DNA from: Peronospora farinosa
Lineage: Eukaryota; Oomycota; Peronosporomycetes; Peronosporales; Peronosporaceae
Assembly: GCA_947646735.1 (NCBI GenBank)
Contig: CANTFK010000661.1
Coordinates: forward strand, 558,001-622,000
Reading direction: 5' to 3'
Length of the DNA: 64,000 nt
Made by a program: the position numbers and the translations under genes. A model generated the notes under the pieces. It was not told where the DNA came from. It saw only the letters and a program-made list of their open reading frames with translations, and did not search any database. Shown here one piece after another: positions 10,000-21,429 of the stretch (its first letter is position 1; each line of letters begins with the position of its first letter).

Positions 10000-11973
10000 T
10001 CTATATAATAAAAGAATACTGTCCGTCCGTCCGTCCGTTTGATCCTTTTCCGGCATTCAGATTGGCTACTTTTGCATTATTCGCTAATTTTGGATTGGCT
10101 GATTATGCCTTTTTGGCTCATTTTGCATTGGCAGAGTTTGCATGATGCACTATTACTACATGTGCAGATATATATCAGAGAATTAGTGTTTCGTGCTTCT
10201 ATCTATAATATTGATATACGTAACGATGGCACACATATGTGTTCATATTCACCACTACATATTGCAATATCAAACGCAGCTTTTTAGATTATTAGATGAG
10301 ACACATTCTTAATTTTTTTTATTCAAACATGGGCTCAGTCCTCATCAATACTTTAAACCTTGGCATTGGGAAAATCAAGCGTTGTCATCAGGTTGTACTG
10401 GAATCAATTAAAACAAGTGAAATGACATATATGTATTGTGTCATACTTATTTAGATTCCTAGATCAACCAGATGTTGTAAAGTAAAAAGATGGGTACGAT
10501 GTCAAAAGCAGGCTTCGCGCACCGTGTCCGTCGGAACGAAGAGGTAAAAGTTGACCTTTGAAACGACAGGTACACTTTGCTCTTCTTACACATTGACTAT
10601 CAACTATATTAATTTACTTGAGTAAACTGGATATATAATAAGGTAAAATGGTGGGCCAATATGCTATCAGCGTAAAATTTGCGCACCCATATGTCAGAAC
10701 GACGGATTCACATCCTAGACCTTAGTATCAAAAAGCTGCATATAGGTTGAAAGTAGCATGGAAAAAGCTGATTGACACACCAACATTCGGTCCTTTCAAT
10801 TTAATTTCTTAAAATTTATGGTCCGCTCGGACCTTATCGTCGCAACGTCAGATGAACACAACTACTTATTTGCATTAACGTAAGCAGATCTCCATCACTT
10901 ATATTTTTAATTAGCAATATATATCAGGTTTAGCAATAAATTCTGTCGGACATTGATCTATAGGAGTGGATAGCATAACTGAAATTTGTATAGTTAATTG
11001 TTTATAATAACTTCGTCCATCATGCTATGTAAATAGACAGAATAGAATCGGAACGACGGGTACACATTGAATTTCATATCCATCACTTTACTGAGTCAAC
11101 CGGATATACTAAGGTAAGCAGATGGGTGCGAACTTTAACAGGCAGATTTTACACACCGTTTCCGTCGGAACGACGGGTGAGCATCCCTATGTAAAGATAT
11201 AGGGTGGGCCAGGGTACTATCATCGTAGAATCGCGCCCCTATCCGTCGGAACAAATGGGCACTACCAAAAGCTGCACACAGGCAAAAAGTTGTATTAAGA
11301 ATTGATTGATAGACATAAATTGAATTACATACGGTCCTATATACACAATTAAATCTATTGATTCGATCCGCACGCTACTATCCGTCGGAACGACGAGTAC
11401 ACATTGAATCTCATTGCCATCACTTTACCTTAACATCGTAAGGGAAAATGTTGGATTCGAAGGTCAAAAGGCAAACTTCAATCACCATGTCCGTTGGAAC
11501 GACGAGTACACGTTGACCTTCATATCATCCTTTTAATGTAGTCAACCAAATTGGTAAAACGATGATGTAAAGGTCAATATATTACAGGCGTCGACTTGCG
11601 CACCATATCCGTTGGAATGACGGGTATACATCCTAGCAAATTGGGGCGTTTAACATGCCAATATATTCTACTTTGCACCATCAAAACGACGGGTGAACAC
11701 CATAAAAGAGGTGGGTCGATGAAACATGATGCAATCGTCCATCGATTTACTAGCGTGCAGGAATTATCTACAAGCAAATGACTGTATATCAACGCGTTCC
11801 AGAAATTCGTCGAATTGTACCCGGTAAAACGACGGGATTACATTGGGCTAAATACATATTGACTTTAATAGTTTATTAATTTACCCAATTTAACCTGATA
11901 TTCTAAGCAAAGTGAATCACCAGTATACATGTACTGTAGGGGTATCCTTCGGAACGACGGGTACACACCCTAG
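10000..11973 (+). mobile_element. Helitron-like non-autonomous unit 1
   Basis: The 1974-bp unit starts with TCTATATAATAAAAGAATAC and a CCGT run and ends with the hairpin CGGAACGACGG and CTAG. Canonical Helitrons begin with TC and end with CTRR about ten nt after a small hairpin, which fits. There is no coding capacity: no Rep/helicase or other recognisable ORF. Inside are about a dozen diverged copies of the terminal hairpin (for example near 10527, 10700, 11045, 11163, 11388, 11490, 11610), 70-200 bp apart. From about 10460 on it is almost identical to the unit ending at 18999. Confidence 0.72.
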
Positions 11974-13810
11974 TCTATATAATAAAAGAATACTGTCCGT
12001 CCGTTTGATCCTTTTCCGGCATTCGGATTGGCTACTTTTGCATTATTCGCTCATTTTGGATTGGCTGATTATGCATTTTTGGCTCATAACGCATTGGCAG
12101 AGTTTGCCTTTTTGTGTTGATAATTACATGTGCGATTTCCATATTAGAGTGTCCATTGGTCGTGCTTCTATCTATGACACTAATATACGAAACGATTGCA
12201 CACATACGTGTTCATATTTAATATAAACACAGCTTATTTATAAATATAAGATGAGACATGCTTTATAATCGGTATAATTTATGGGCTCAGTGCTTTATTA
12301 ATACACTAGAAAGGTGGCAAAAGCAAGCGTTTTCATCAGGTTGTATTAGATTGCTTACAATAAGTGATGTGACCCATATGTGTTGTATCTGCATTTTGTA
12401 TATATTGTTACGTGAGGAAATTTCCGTAATAGAATTTAGTCCATCCCCGGGTGTCGTTATGTCGTGCTTCTATCTATAAATCAATATACGAAACGATGGC
12501 ACACTTGAATGTTCATATGCATCCTTACATACTGCAATATCAAACACAGATTTTTTAGAATAGTAGATAAGACACATGCTTTCGATTCGTTAGTCAAAAC
12601 ATGGGCTCCGTGCTCATATAATACACTACAAAGTGGCAAAAGCAAGCGCGTTTAGCATGTTTAAGTGGATGCAGGTACAATAAGCAAACCGACTCAAATG
12701 CAATGCATCATACTTATTCAAATACTAGAGTAAACCGGACATTCTACAGTACGAAACGACGGTTTTACATTCACCTTTATACCCATAATTTGCGTTATTG
12801 AACCGGGTATATAGAAGTAAAATGATGGGTACGAAAATCAAAAGACAGACTTTGCTTACTGTGTGCGTCGGAACGATGGGTACACATGGACCTTCGAAAC
12901 GAAAGGTACACACTGACCAGCGTCGACAGGTACATCTCGACTTTCATGCACATTAATTTTCATACTTATCAATTTGTTTTGAACAAGCGAATATAATAAG
13001 CTAAAAAGATGAATACAAACTTTTATAGTAGACTTTTTCTCACCAATTCCGGCTGAACGACGGGTGAGCATTCCTATTCTAAGCTTAATGGTGAGCTAAG
13101 GTGCTATCAGCGTAGAATTGCGCCCCTTTCCGTCAGAATGACGGGCATTAACAAAAGTTGCACACAGGCTAAAAGTAGCATAATAAAGCTGTTTGCAACA
13201 CATAAAGAAAATTATATCCGGCCCTTTATGCATCTTTACATCTATATATTCGGTCCGCGCGCACCTATCCGTCGGAACGACGGGTGAACACCCTATCAAA
13301 GTGCTGCGCTAAAATGCCTAATTATACTACCGCGCACTGTCGGGACGACGAGTACACACCCTAGCTGATTTTGCATTAACGTAAGCAGATTACCATTACT
13401 TTACCTTAGTCAACTGGCATTTTTATGTAAAAAGACATAAACGAAAGTCAAAAGGCAAACTTTGCTCACCATGTTTGTCGAAACGGCGGGCAGTCATTAT
13501 CCTTCACATCATAATTTTACTTTAGTCACCCGAATGTATTTATGTTAAAACGATAATATGAAGGCCAATATACTACCGACGTGGAGTTGCTCATTATGTC
13601 CGTCGGAACGACGGGTTAATACCTAACTTTCGACACGACAGGCACACATTTACCTTCATACACAATTCCTTTAATACTATTCAATTACCTAAGTCAATAT
13701 ACGATCATCGTCAAATTTGTGCACCTGTCGGTCGAAACGACGGGAACACTCCTATATATTTAAAAATAGCATAAAACCATGTCCGTCGGATCGACGGGTA
13801 CACACCCTAG
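11974..13810 (+). mobile_element. Helitron-like non-autonomous unit 2
   Basis: This 1837-bp unit joins unit 1 with no spacer (CTAG then TCTATATAATAAAAG). Its first 750 bp are almost identical to unit 4 at 19000; the rest is clearly more diverged. It ends CCGTCG-GAT-CGACGG, then GTACACACC and CTAG (13807-13810). No gene is present. Confidence 0.7.
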
Positions 13811-13814
13811 TCTA

Positions 13815-14100
13815 TGACACACCCGTGGCTTGCAGAGGGGTGATCAGTCCGCAAGCCTTGCTTGAGGGGGTTTGCGGAGTCAAAGGTAAAATTGAGAATG
13901 TATTTGTTGGAGTGTTATATGGTAGGCTAGACTAACCCAACTAATGAAAGTACTTGCGCAATCATCTTGGTCATCGTCTTGGTCATCATCTTGTTCATCA
14001 TCTTGTTCATCATCTTGGTCATCATCTTGGTCATCATCTTGGTCATCATCTTGGTCATCATCTTGGTTCTCGCAGGTCATTAACCATACCACCTGTGTCA
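13815..14100 (-). repeat. 3' LTR of element E, with 12-bp tandem repeats
   Basis: The LTR contains about nine tandem copies of a 12-bp unit, TCATCATCTTGG (about 13965-14075). The other LTR carries three more copies, which accounts exactly for the 36-bp length difference. The repeats make long but meaningless open frames of Asp/Gln or His/Gly. Confidence 0.9.
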
Positions 14101-14112
14101 TACTCCCCCATG
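14101..14112 (-). promoter_or_regulatory. Polypurine tract of element E
   Basis: On the minus strand, ATGGGGGAGTA directly precedes the 3' LTR. Confidence 0.55.
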
Positions 14113-14117
14113 ATCTG

Positions 14118-14334
14118 TGAGAATCAGCATGGAAAAATGCGGTGGACACTCACACGCTCGGTCGCTTTGCCTTTGTCTATCGTGACAGTTCCGTTGTCAT
14201 GAACTGCACGTATTAGAAACGGTCCTTGTCCACGGCGTCAAGCTTCGCACGAAATTGTTTGGAAATCCGCATCATCACGTGATCGCCTGCATTGTAAAAA
14301 TGCTCGAGGCGTTTGCTGTTCTGCTGCATCCCGA
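14118..14334 (-). pseudogene. pol: Integrase C-terminal end of element E
   Basis: The minus strand encodes a block with AGDHVMMRISKQFRAKLDA and then, after a one-base frame change, GPFLIRAVHDNGTVTI. This is the typical GPY/F-type C-terminal integrase module. It follows the RT segment directly, so several hundred codons (RNase H, integrase zinc domain and catalytic core) have been deleted. The relic is frameshifted and cannot act. Confidence 0.7.
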
Positions 14335-15235
14335 GGAAGCGGCGCAGTTCCCTTCTGGGCTTGGGTACGGCGATCTGTTGGATTGCTTGAATTTTCGTCT
14401 GCTGGGGTTGAATCCCCTCGGATGTAAGCGTGAAGCAGATAGTCAACAGACTCGCGTAAAATGTGGCATTTCTTGCCGTTAAGCGTAACATCATACATCT
14501 TCAGACGCTTGAACACGATACCCAGGTGCTTGAGGTGAGTCTTTTTGCTACTAGAGTAAACGAGAATATCGTCCAAATAAACGACGACAAAATCCAGGTC
14601 ACCAAATATTTTTTCGATGCACGCTTGATATTCGTCCGGCGCCGTAGAAATTCCCATTGGGAGCCGCTTGTACTGGAACTTCCCGAAAGGTAAGCAGAAG
14701 GCAGTGTAATTACGGCTTGACGTAGCGAGACGACGCGCGTAGTACCTCATGTTTGCATCCAGCGTAGAAAGACACTTTGCTTCCGCGAGACGTAATAATA
14801 AACTCGAATACGTGGTACGTAATATGGGCTGCGCTGCAAAAATCGGTTGAGCCCACGAAAGTCAATCAGTAGACGAAGTGAACCGTTGGGTTTCTTCAGA
14901 AAAAAAACTGGCGATGCCATTTCCGAATCGTAGATCTTCTCCAGTACGACGATGCTAACTAGATGTTGAATTAGCTCTTGCGCCTTTCCTTCGAGGCTAC
15001 GTGGGACAGGATATGGCTTAGCGTGAACGGGCTTGTAGTCAGGTGAGATAGGCAAGATGTAATCTTCAAATCTCATCCTTCCCAAGTGACCATCGTACAA
15101 GCTCTCGTTATCACGAAGAAGCTGATGATATTCGTCGGCGAGAGAGTTGGGTAGTGTGTCGGGCATGAGTTCTTCTGGTTGAACTGCACTTTCAGCAATT
15201 TCTTTGCTTTCTTCGAGAAATTCGTAATCGCTCAC
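14335..15235 (-). pseudogene. pol: Reverse transcriptase segment of element E
   Basis: Two overlapping minus-strand frames (15235-14747 and 14750-14238) cover the RT domain. SPVFFLKKPNGSLRLLIDFR marks the fingers, PFGKFQYKRLPMGI the palm, and VVYLDDILVYS the catalytic YLDD motif near 14575. After a frame change comes GIQPQQTKIQAI and PRRELRRFLGM, the normal RT-to-RNase H connection, where the deletion junction lies. The YLDD variant differs from the YFDD of families A-C. Confidence 0.88.
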
Positions 15236-15261
15236 CTCGAAAGAGTGTGACCCACCGGTAT

Positions 15262-15895
15262 TTAGGTGCGCGTAGTGGCCATCCCACTGAACAACCTTTT
15301 TTTGAAATCAAGCACAATGCCCAATGACGTCATGATGTCCCGACCAATCACCATAGCATCTTGAATCTTCTCCAGAATTTCGAACCTGTGAGTGATGATG
15401 GCTGAAGGCTTGAGGGATGCAAATCGAAACTGAACGACTGCACTGCCATCACTCGTCACCTCGCCATTTACCGTCTGAAACTTGGTCGACGATGCGACTT
15501 GTTTTCGTCCAAGCTGGACATTGGCCTGCATAGTCTTCTGGTTGATGATGCTTATCGATGCACCACTATCGCATCAAAGATGCCGTTTGCGTTCTTGAGC
15601 TGAACCTTGATGCGTAACGGAGCGAGCTTGGTGCTGGTATGCTTCTTGGCGACCAGACCAACGAGCTTAATCTCGCTGTTGCTGTCGCTGTCACTGTCAC
15701 TTGCCTCCTCTTCAAATCTGGGATAATTGTTCTTGCTTGAGACTGTTGTCTGTATCTCATTTGGCTTGTGCTCTTCGCGCTGCTTCTTGAGAGTGAAGCA
15801 CTCGCTGGAGTTGTGAGACTTTGTTTTGTGGAACTTACACCACATACCAGTATCATCATGGCGGTCGTTTTGCTTTTTGTTGTCTGTCACAGTCC
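15262..15895 (-). pseudogene. pol: Zinc finger and aspartic protease of element E
   Basis: The minus-strand frame 15890-15552 holds WCKFHKTKSHNSSEC, a Cys/His cluster like a retroelement nucleocapsid finger, then an acidic Ser/Asp run. A one-base shift near 15575 precedes the protease active site DSGASIS (about 15557-15577). The protease body continues in 15531-15262 with VIGRDIMTSLGIVLDF. The shift separates Gag-like and protease parts, so the fused product is lost. Confidence 0.8.
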
Positions 15896-16700
15896 GTCTG
15901 TGAGGACGATTCTCGTGTGAGTCATGATGTCCGCGCTGGTTGCGACGATCTCTGCGGTCATTGCGGTCGTTGAACGGGCGTTGGTGGTCACGCCGACCTT
16001 GCCCCTTTCACCATTTATTCCGTGACCATTCTGGCGCTCCCTGCCATTCTGTCTTTCGCGCCTTTCGAGTCGCTCAAAGTACATCGCGAGCTCTGTTATG
16101 GTTTCGTAGGAGATTCCACAAAATGCAGCCTTGTCTTGCCAATTTGAAGGCATAGCTCGGCGAAAGTAGCGACAGAGTTGATTCTCCGAAATTGTTTGCG
16201 CATCCTGCGGCAACTCGGCGTACATTTAAGCAAGCTCTCGCAGACGTGCCGAGCAGCGTTGAACTGTTTCGTCTCGGCGCTTGGTCAGGGTCCATAGCTC
16301 CTCATCTAGGTCTTCACTGTAGTCCGCAGGAACCAGGAGTAAGCCGACCCCACGGTAGAAGTCTTCAAACGTATGTCCTTTCTCGGAAGATTCGCTGGCG
16401 ATGCGCTCGACCTCGCGCGATAGATCTCCGTCGATCAGCGTGAGCAGTTGAACGGTGAGTTGGTCAGCACCCCAGCCTTTTCTTTTCGCGAGGCTCTTGA
16501 ACTTCATGCTCCATTGGAGCCAGTCCTTCGCGGATCCTCCGCGAAATCGTTTAATTTTCAGCTTGGCGAAGTCAGCTGGTGCGGTCGCGATTTCTTCACA
16601 CGTCACGATCGTGTACGTGACGTACTCATCTTCATTGTTCCGTCCCACATTGAAAGCGACGGGATTCTCGTTCTTGATTGGCCAAATTTGATATATTAGA
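15887..16700 (-). pseudogene. gag: Gag of element E (interrupted)
   Basis: Minus-strand frames 16700-16226 and 16225-15887 are in the same phase, separated by a TAA at 16226-16228. The region shows a retrotransposon Gag core (GGSAKDWLQWSMKFKSLAKR, then TLTKRRDETVQRCSARLREL) and an Arg/Asn-rich tail. I see no in-frame ATG between the LTR and the Gag core, so the original start is unclear. Its Gag is unlike those of families A-C. Confidence 0.75.
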
Positions 16701-16701
16701 A

Positions 16702-17023
16702 TGACACACCCGTGGCTTGCAGAGGGGTGATCAGTCCGCAAGCCTTGCTTGAGGGGGTTTGCGGAGTCAAAGGTAAAATTGAGAATGTATTTGTTGGAGT
16801 GTTATATGGTAGGCTAGATTAACCCAACTAATGAAAGTACTTGCGCAATCATCTTGGTCATCGTCTTGGTCATCATCTTGTTCATCATCTTGGTCATCGT
16901 CTTGGTCATCATCTTGTTCATCATCTTGGTCATCATCTTGGTCATCATCTTGGTCATCATCTTGGTCATCATCTTGGTTATCATCTTGGTTCTCGCAGGT
17001 CATTAACCATACCACCTGTGTCA
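16702..17023 (-). repeat. 5' LTR of element E, expanded 12-bp repeats
   Basis: Same LTR as 13815-14100 but with about twelve 12-bp repeats (16849-16995). The flanking TCTA at 17024-17027 is the target duplication. Confidence 0.9.
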
Positions 17024-18999
17024 TCTATATAATAAAAGAATACTGTCTGTCTGTCTGTCTGTCTGTCTGTCCGTTTGATCCTTTTCCGGCATGCGGATTG
17101 GCTACTGTTGCATTATTTGCTAATTTTGGATTGGCTGATTTATCATTTTTGGCTCCTTTTGCATTGACAGAGTTAGTATGTTGCACTATTACTACAGTTG
17201 CAAATATCCATATCAGAGAATTAATTTGTCGTGCTTTTGTCTATAACATTAATATACGAACGATTGCACTCATATGTGTTCATATTCACCACTACATATT
17301 GCAATATCAAACGCAGCTTTATAAAATAATAAATGAGACACATTCTAAATTTTTTTATCACAAACATGGGCTCAGTCCATAAATGCCCAGTCCTCAAATA
17401 TACTTTATACCTTGGCATTGTCATCAGGTTGTACTGGAATCAATTATATGACTCATATGTATTGTGTCATACTCATTTAGATTCCTCCATCAACCAGATG
17501 TTGTAAAGTAAAAAGATGGGTACGATGTCAAAAGCAGGCTTCGCGCACCGTGTCCGTCGGAACGAAGAGGTAAAAGTTGACCTTTGAAACGACAGGTACA
17601 CTTTGCTCTTCTTACACATTGACTATCAACTATATTAATTTACTTGAGTAAACTGGATATATAATAAGGTAAAATGGTGGGCCAATATGCTATCAGCGTA
17701 AAATTTGCGCACCCATATGTCAGAACGACGGATTCACATCCTAGACCTTAGTATCAAAAAGCTGCATATAGGTTGAAAGTAGCATGGAAAAAGCTGATTG
17801 ACACACCAACATTCGGTCCTTTCAATTTAATTTCTTAAAATTTATGGTCCGCTCGGACCTTATCGTCGCAACGTCAGATGAACACAACTACTTATTTGCA
17901 TTAACGTAAGCAGATCTCCATCACTTATATTTTTAATTAGCAATATATATCAGGTTTAGCAATAAATTCTGTCGGACATTGATCTATAGGAGTGGATAGC
18001 ATAACTGAAATTTGTATAGTTAGTTGTTTATAATAACTTCGTCCATCATGCTATGTAAATAGACAGAATAGAATCGGAACGACGGGTACACATTGAATTT
18101 CATATCCATCACTTTACTGAGTCAACCGGATATACTAAGGTAAGCAGATGGGTGCGAACTTTAACAGGCAGATTTTACACACCGTTTCCGTCGGAACGAC
18201 GGGTGAGCATCCCTATGTAAAGATATAGGGTGGGCCAGGGTACTATCATCGTAGAATCGCGCCCCTATCCGTCGGAACAAATGGGCACTACCAAAAGCTG
18301 CACACAGGCAAAAAGTTGTATTAAGAATTGATTGATAGACATAAATTGAATTACATACGGTCCTATATACACAATTAAATCTATTGATTCGATCCGCACG
18401 CTACTATCCGTCGGAACGACGAGTACACATTGAATCTTATTGCCATCACTTTACCTTAACATCGTAAGGGAAAATGTTGGATTCGAAGGTCAAAAGGCAA
18501 ACTTCAATCACCATGTCCGTTGGAACGACGAGTACACGTTGACCTTCATATCATCCTTTTAATGTAGTCAACCAAATTGGTAAAACGATGATGTAAAGGT
18601 CAATATATTACAGGCGTCGACTTGCGCACCATATCCGTTGGAATGACGGGTATACATCCTAGCAAATTGGGGCGTTTAACATGCCAATATATTCTACTTT
18701 GCACCATCAGAACGACGGGTGAACACCATAAAAGAGGTGGGTCGATGAAACATGATGCAATCGTCCATCGATTTACTAGCGTGCAGGAATTATCTACAAG
18801 CAAATGACTGTATATCAACGCGTTCCAGAAATTCGTCGAATTGTACCCGGTAAAACGACGGGATTACATTGGGCTAAATACATATTGACTTTAATAGTTT
18901 ATTAATTTACCCAATTTAACCTGATATTCTAAGCAAAGTGAATCACCAGTATACATGTACTGTAGGGGTATCCTTCGGAACGACGGGTACACACCCTAG

Positions 19000-20758
19000 T
19001 CTATATAATAAAAGAATACTGTCCGTCCGTTTGATCCTTTTCCGGCATTCGGATTGGCTACTTTTGCATTATTCGCTCATTTTGGATTGGCTGATTATGC
19101 ATTTTTGGCTCATAACGCATTGGCAGAGTTTGCCTTTTTGTGTTGATAATTACATGTGCGATTTCCATATTAGAGTGTCCATTGGTCGTGCTTCTATCTA
19201 TGACACTAATATACGAAACGATTGCACACATACGTGTTCATATTTAATATAAACACAGCTTATTTATAAATATAAGATGAGACATGCTTTATAATCGGTA
19301 TAATTTATGGGCTCAGTGCTTTATTAATACACTAGAAAGGTGGCAAAAGCAAGCGTTCTCATCAGGTTGTATTAAATTGCTTACAATAAGTGATGTGACC
19401 CATATGTATTGTATTTGCATTTTGTATATATTGTTACATGAGGAAATTTCCGTAATAGAATTTAGTTCATCCCCGGGTGTCCTTATGTCGTGCTTCTATC
19501 TATAAAATCAATGTACGAAACGATGGCACACTTGAATGTTCATATGCATCATTACATATTGCAATATCAAACACAGATTTTTTAGAATAGTAGATAAGAC
19601 ACATGCTTTCGATTCGTTAGTCAAAACATGGGCTCCGTGCTCATATAATACACTACAAAGTGGCAAAAGCAAGCGCGTTTAGCAAGTTAAAGTGGATGCA
19701 GGTACAACAAGCAAATTGAGTCAATTGTAATGCATCATACTTATTCATTTTCCTGAGTCAACCGGACATTCTACATTACGGAACGACAGGTTTACATTCA
19801 CCTTTATACCCATTAATTGCCATTAAACTGGGTATATAGAAGTAAAATGATGGGTACGAAGATCAAAAGACAGACTTCGCTTACTGCGTCCGTCGTAACG
19901 ACGGGTACACATTGACCTTTAAAACGACAAGTATACAATGACCGGCGTCGACAGGTACAATTTGAATTGCATACACATTGGCTTCATAATTTGGCAATCA
20001 CCTAACTCACCGGATATTTAAAAGCAAAAGGATAGGTCAACATATCGATCTTCATTGATTATCATAATTATCAATTTATATAAGTCAACATATATATCTT
20101 GGAAAGTGATGAGCAAGTATAATTTCAGCAATTTGTATTGCTTCATGTCCGTCGGAACGGCGGGTGAACACCCTGAATGGTACAATATGCTATTAGCATA
20201 GAGTTCGCCGTCATTTCCGTCAGAGCGACAGGCACACACCCTAGCAGCGGCGACTTCGCGCAGCGTTCCATCAAAACGACGTGATATAAAATCAATAAAG
20301 ACACGAATTTAGTATTTTCGAAGACTTCGCGTACTAAATTTGCGGAAATGACAGGTAAATACCCCAGCAAATTGCTTCGTTTAAGATGCCTATATATGCA
20401 ACTTCGTACCGTCGGAGCGACGGGTGATCAAATGAAACCTTTGCGTACGACGAGTACACATTGACCTATATATCCATCTATACCCTGAGTCAATTCAATC
20501 ATCTAACGTATGTTGATGGGTTTACAAGTCAAAAGACAGACCATGTCTGTCGAAACGACGGGTGAACACCCTAACTTTCGAAACGACAGGTATACATTGA
20601 CCTTCATACACATTACACTTAGAACTAATCAATCACCAAAGTCAATATACGATTAGCGTCAAAATTGTGCACATATCGGTCGAAACGACGGGAACACCCC
20701 TATATATGTATTAATAGCATAAATCCATGTCCGTCGTAACGACGGGTAAATACCCTAG
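19000..20758 (+). mobile_element. Helitron-like non-autonomous unit 4
   Basis: This 1759-bp unit directly follows unit 3. It starts TCTATATAATAAAAG, has no coding capacity, and contains internal copies of the hairpin motif (near 19895, 20150, 20410, 20545). It ends CCGTCG-TAA-CGACGG, then GTAAATACC and CTAG (20755-20758). Its first 700 bp pair with unit 2, so units 1-2 and 3-4 look like a duplicated pair. Confidence 0.7.
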
Positions 20759-21429
20759 TCTGTATAATAAAAGAATACTGTCCGTCCGTTTAATCCTTTT
20801 CCGGCCTTCGGATTGGCTACTTTTGCATTATTTGCTAATTTTGGATTGGCTGATTTTGCATATAAATACGAAGAGGTCAGCATCAAAAAGTTGTTTGACA
20901 CACCTAAAGATAACCAACAGATACGGATAACGTAAAATGCCATGCTATAAATCGGTCGGACATCTATATTAAAAAATGGATAGCATGACTGAAATTTATA
21001 TCGTACGATCTATATAATAAAAAAATTCGTTCGTTGTGTACTATAATAAATTGGATATTTACGAAACGACGTGTACACATTCACCTTCATACCCATCAGT
21101 TTAACTTCTATGACCGATCATACGAAATTTTAGACATACTTTGGTTACTGCGTCCGTCAAGACGACGGGTACACATTGACCAGCGTCGACAGGTAGACGT
21201 TGCCTTTCCTACTTATTGACTTCATATGTAGCAATTACCTGACTCAACCAGAATAATAAGTAGGTACGAAGATTATTTAGCAGATGTTGGCTCACCATGT
21301 CCGTCGAAACGACGAGTGACCATCCCTATGTTAAGATATATGGTGGGCCAGGGTTCTATCAGCGTAGATTCGCGCACCTATCCGTCGGAACAACGGGCAC
21401 TATCATAAAGCTGCACACAGGCAAAAAGG
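20759..21429 (+). mobile_element. Left part of a Helitron-like unit, cut by element B1
   Basis: The unit starts TCTGTATAATAAAAG. It ends at the left LTR of B1 after CAGGCAAAAAGG, the same flank as at B copy 2 (37952). No gene is present. Confidence 0.7.

Larger units (their letters stand above)
13815..17023 (-). mobile_element. Ty3/Gypsy retrotransposon E, internally deleted
   Basis: This is a 3.2-kb element with LTRs of 286 bp (13815-14100) and 322 bp (16702-17023) bounded by TGACACA and TGTGTCA. It is flanked by a 4-bp target duplication, TCTA (13811-13814 and 17024-17027). The internal part, read on the minus strand, holds broken gag, zinc-finger, protease and RT segments and the end of integrase. 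RNase H and the integrase core are absent. Sequence and Gag type differ from families A-C. It is non-autonomous. Confidence 0.92.
13811..18999 (+). mobile_element. Helitron-like unit 3, split by retrotransposon E
   Basis: The unit starts at 13811 (TCTA), is interrupted by element E (13815-17023), and resumes with the duplicated TCTA at 17024 followed by TATAATAAAAG. Without the insertion it is 1976 bp, almost the length of unit 1. It has an expanded CTGT run at its start. It ends with CTAG at 18996-18999. No gene is present. Confidence 0.72.

Noticed and set aside
11912..12226. 104-codon ORF repeated at 18938-19252
   Set aside because: It lies in Helitron-like units and is conserved only because the units are recent copies; it shows no coding features and is not open in other units.
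10527..13640. CRISPR-like array of regularly repeated palindromes
   Set aside because: Spacing is irregular (70-200 bp), the sequence between motifs is itself repetitive, and the context is eukaryotic transposon DNA.
13880..14149. Minus-strand frame of QDDDQDD repeats and plus-strand GHHLGHHL frame
   Set aside because: They are translations of the 12-bp LTR repeats of element E; both strands are open only because the unit is a multiple of three and lacks stops.
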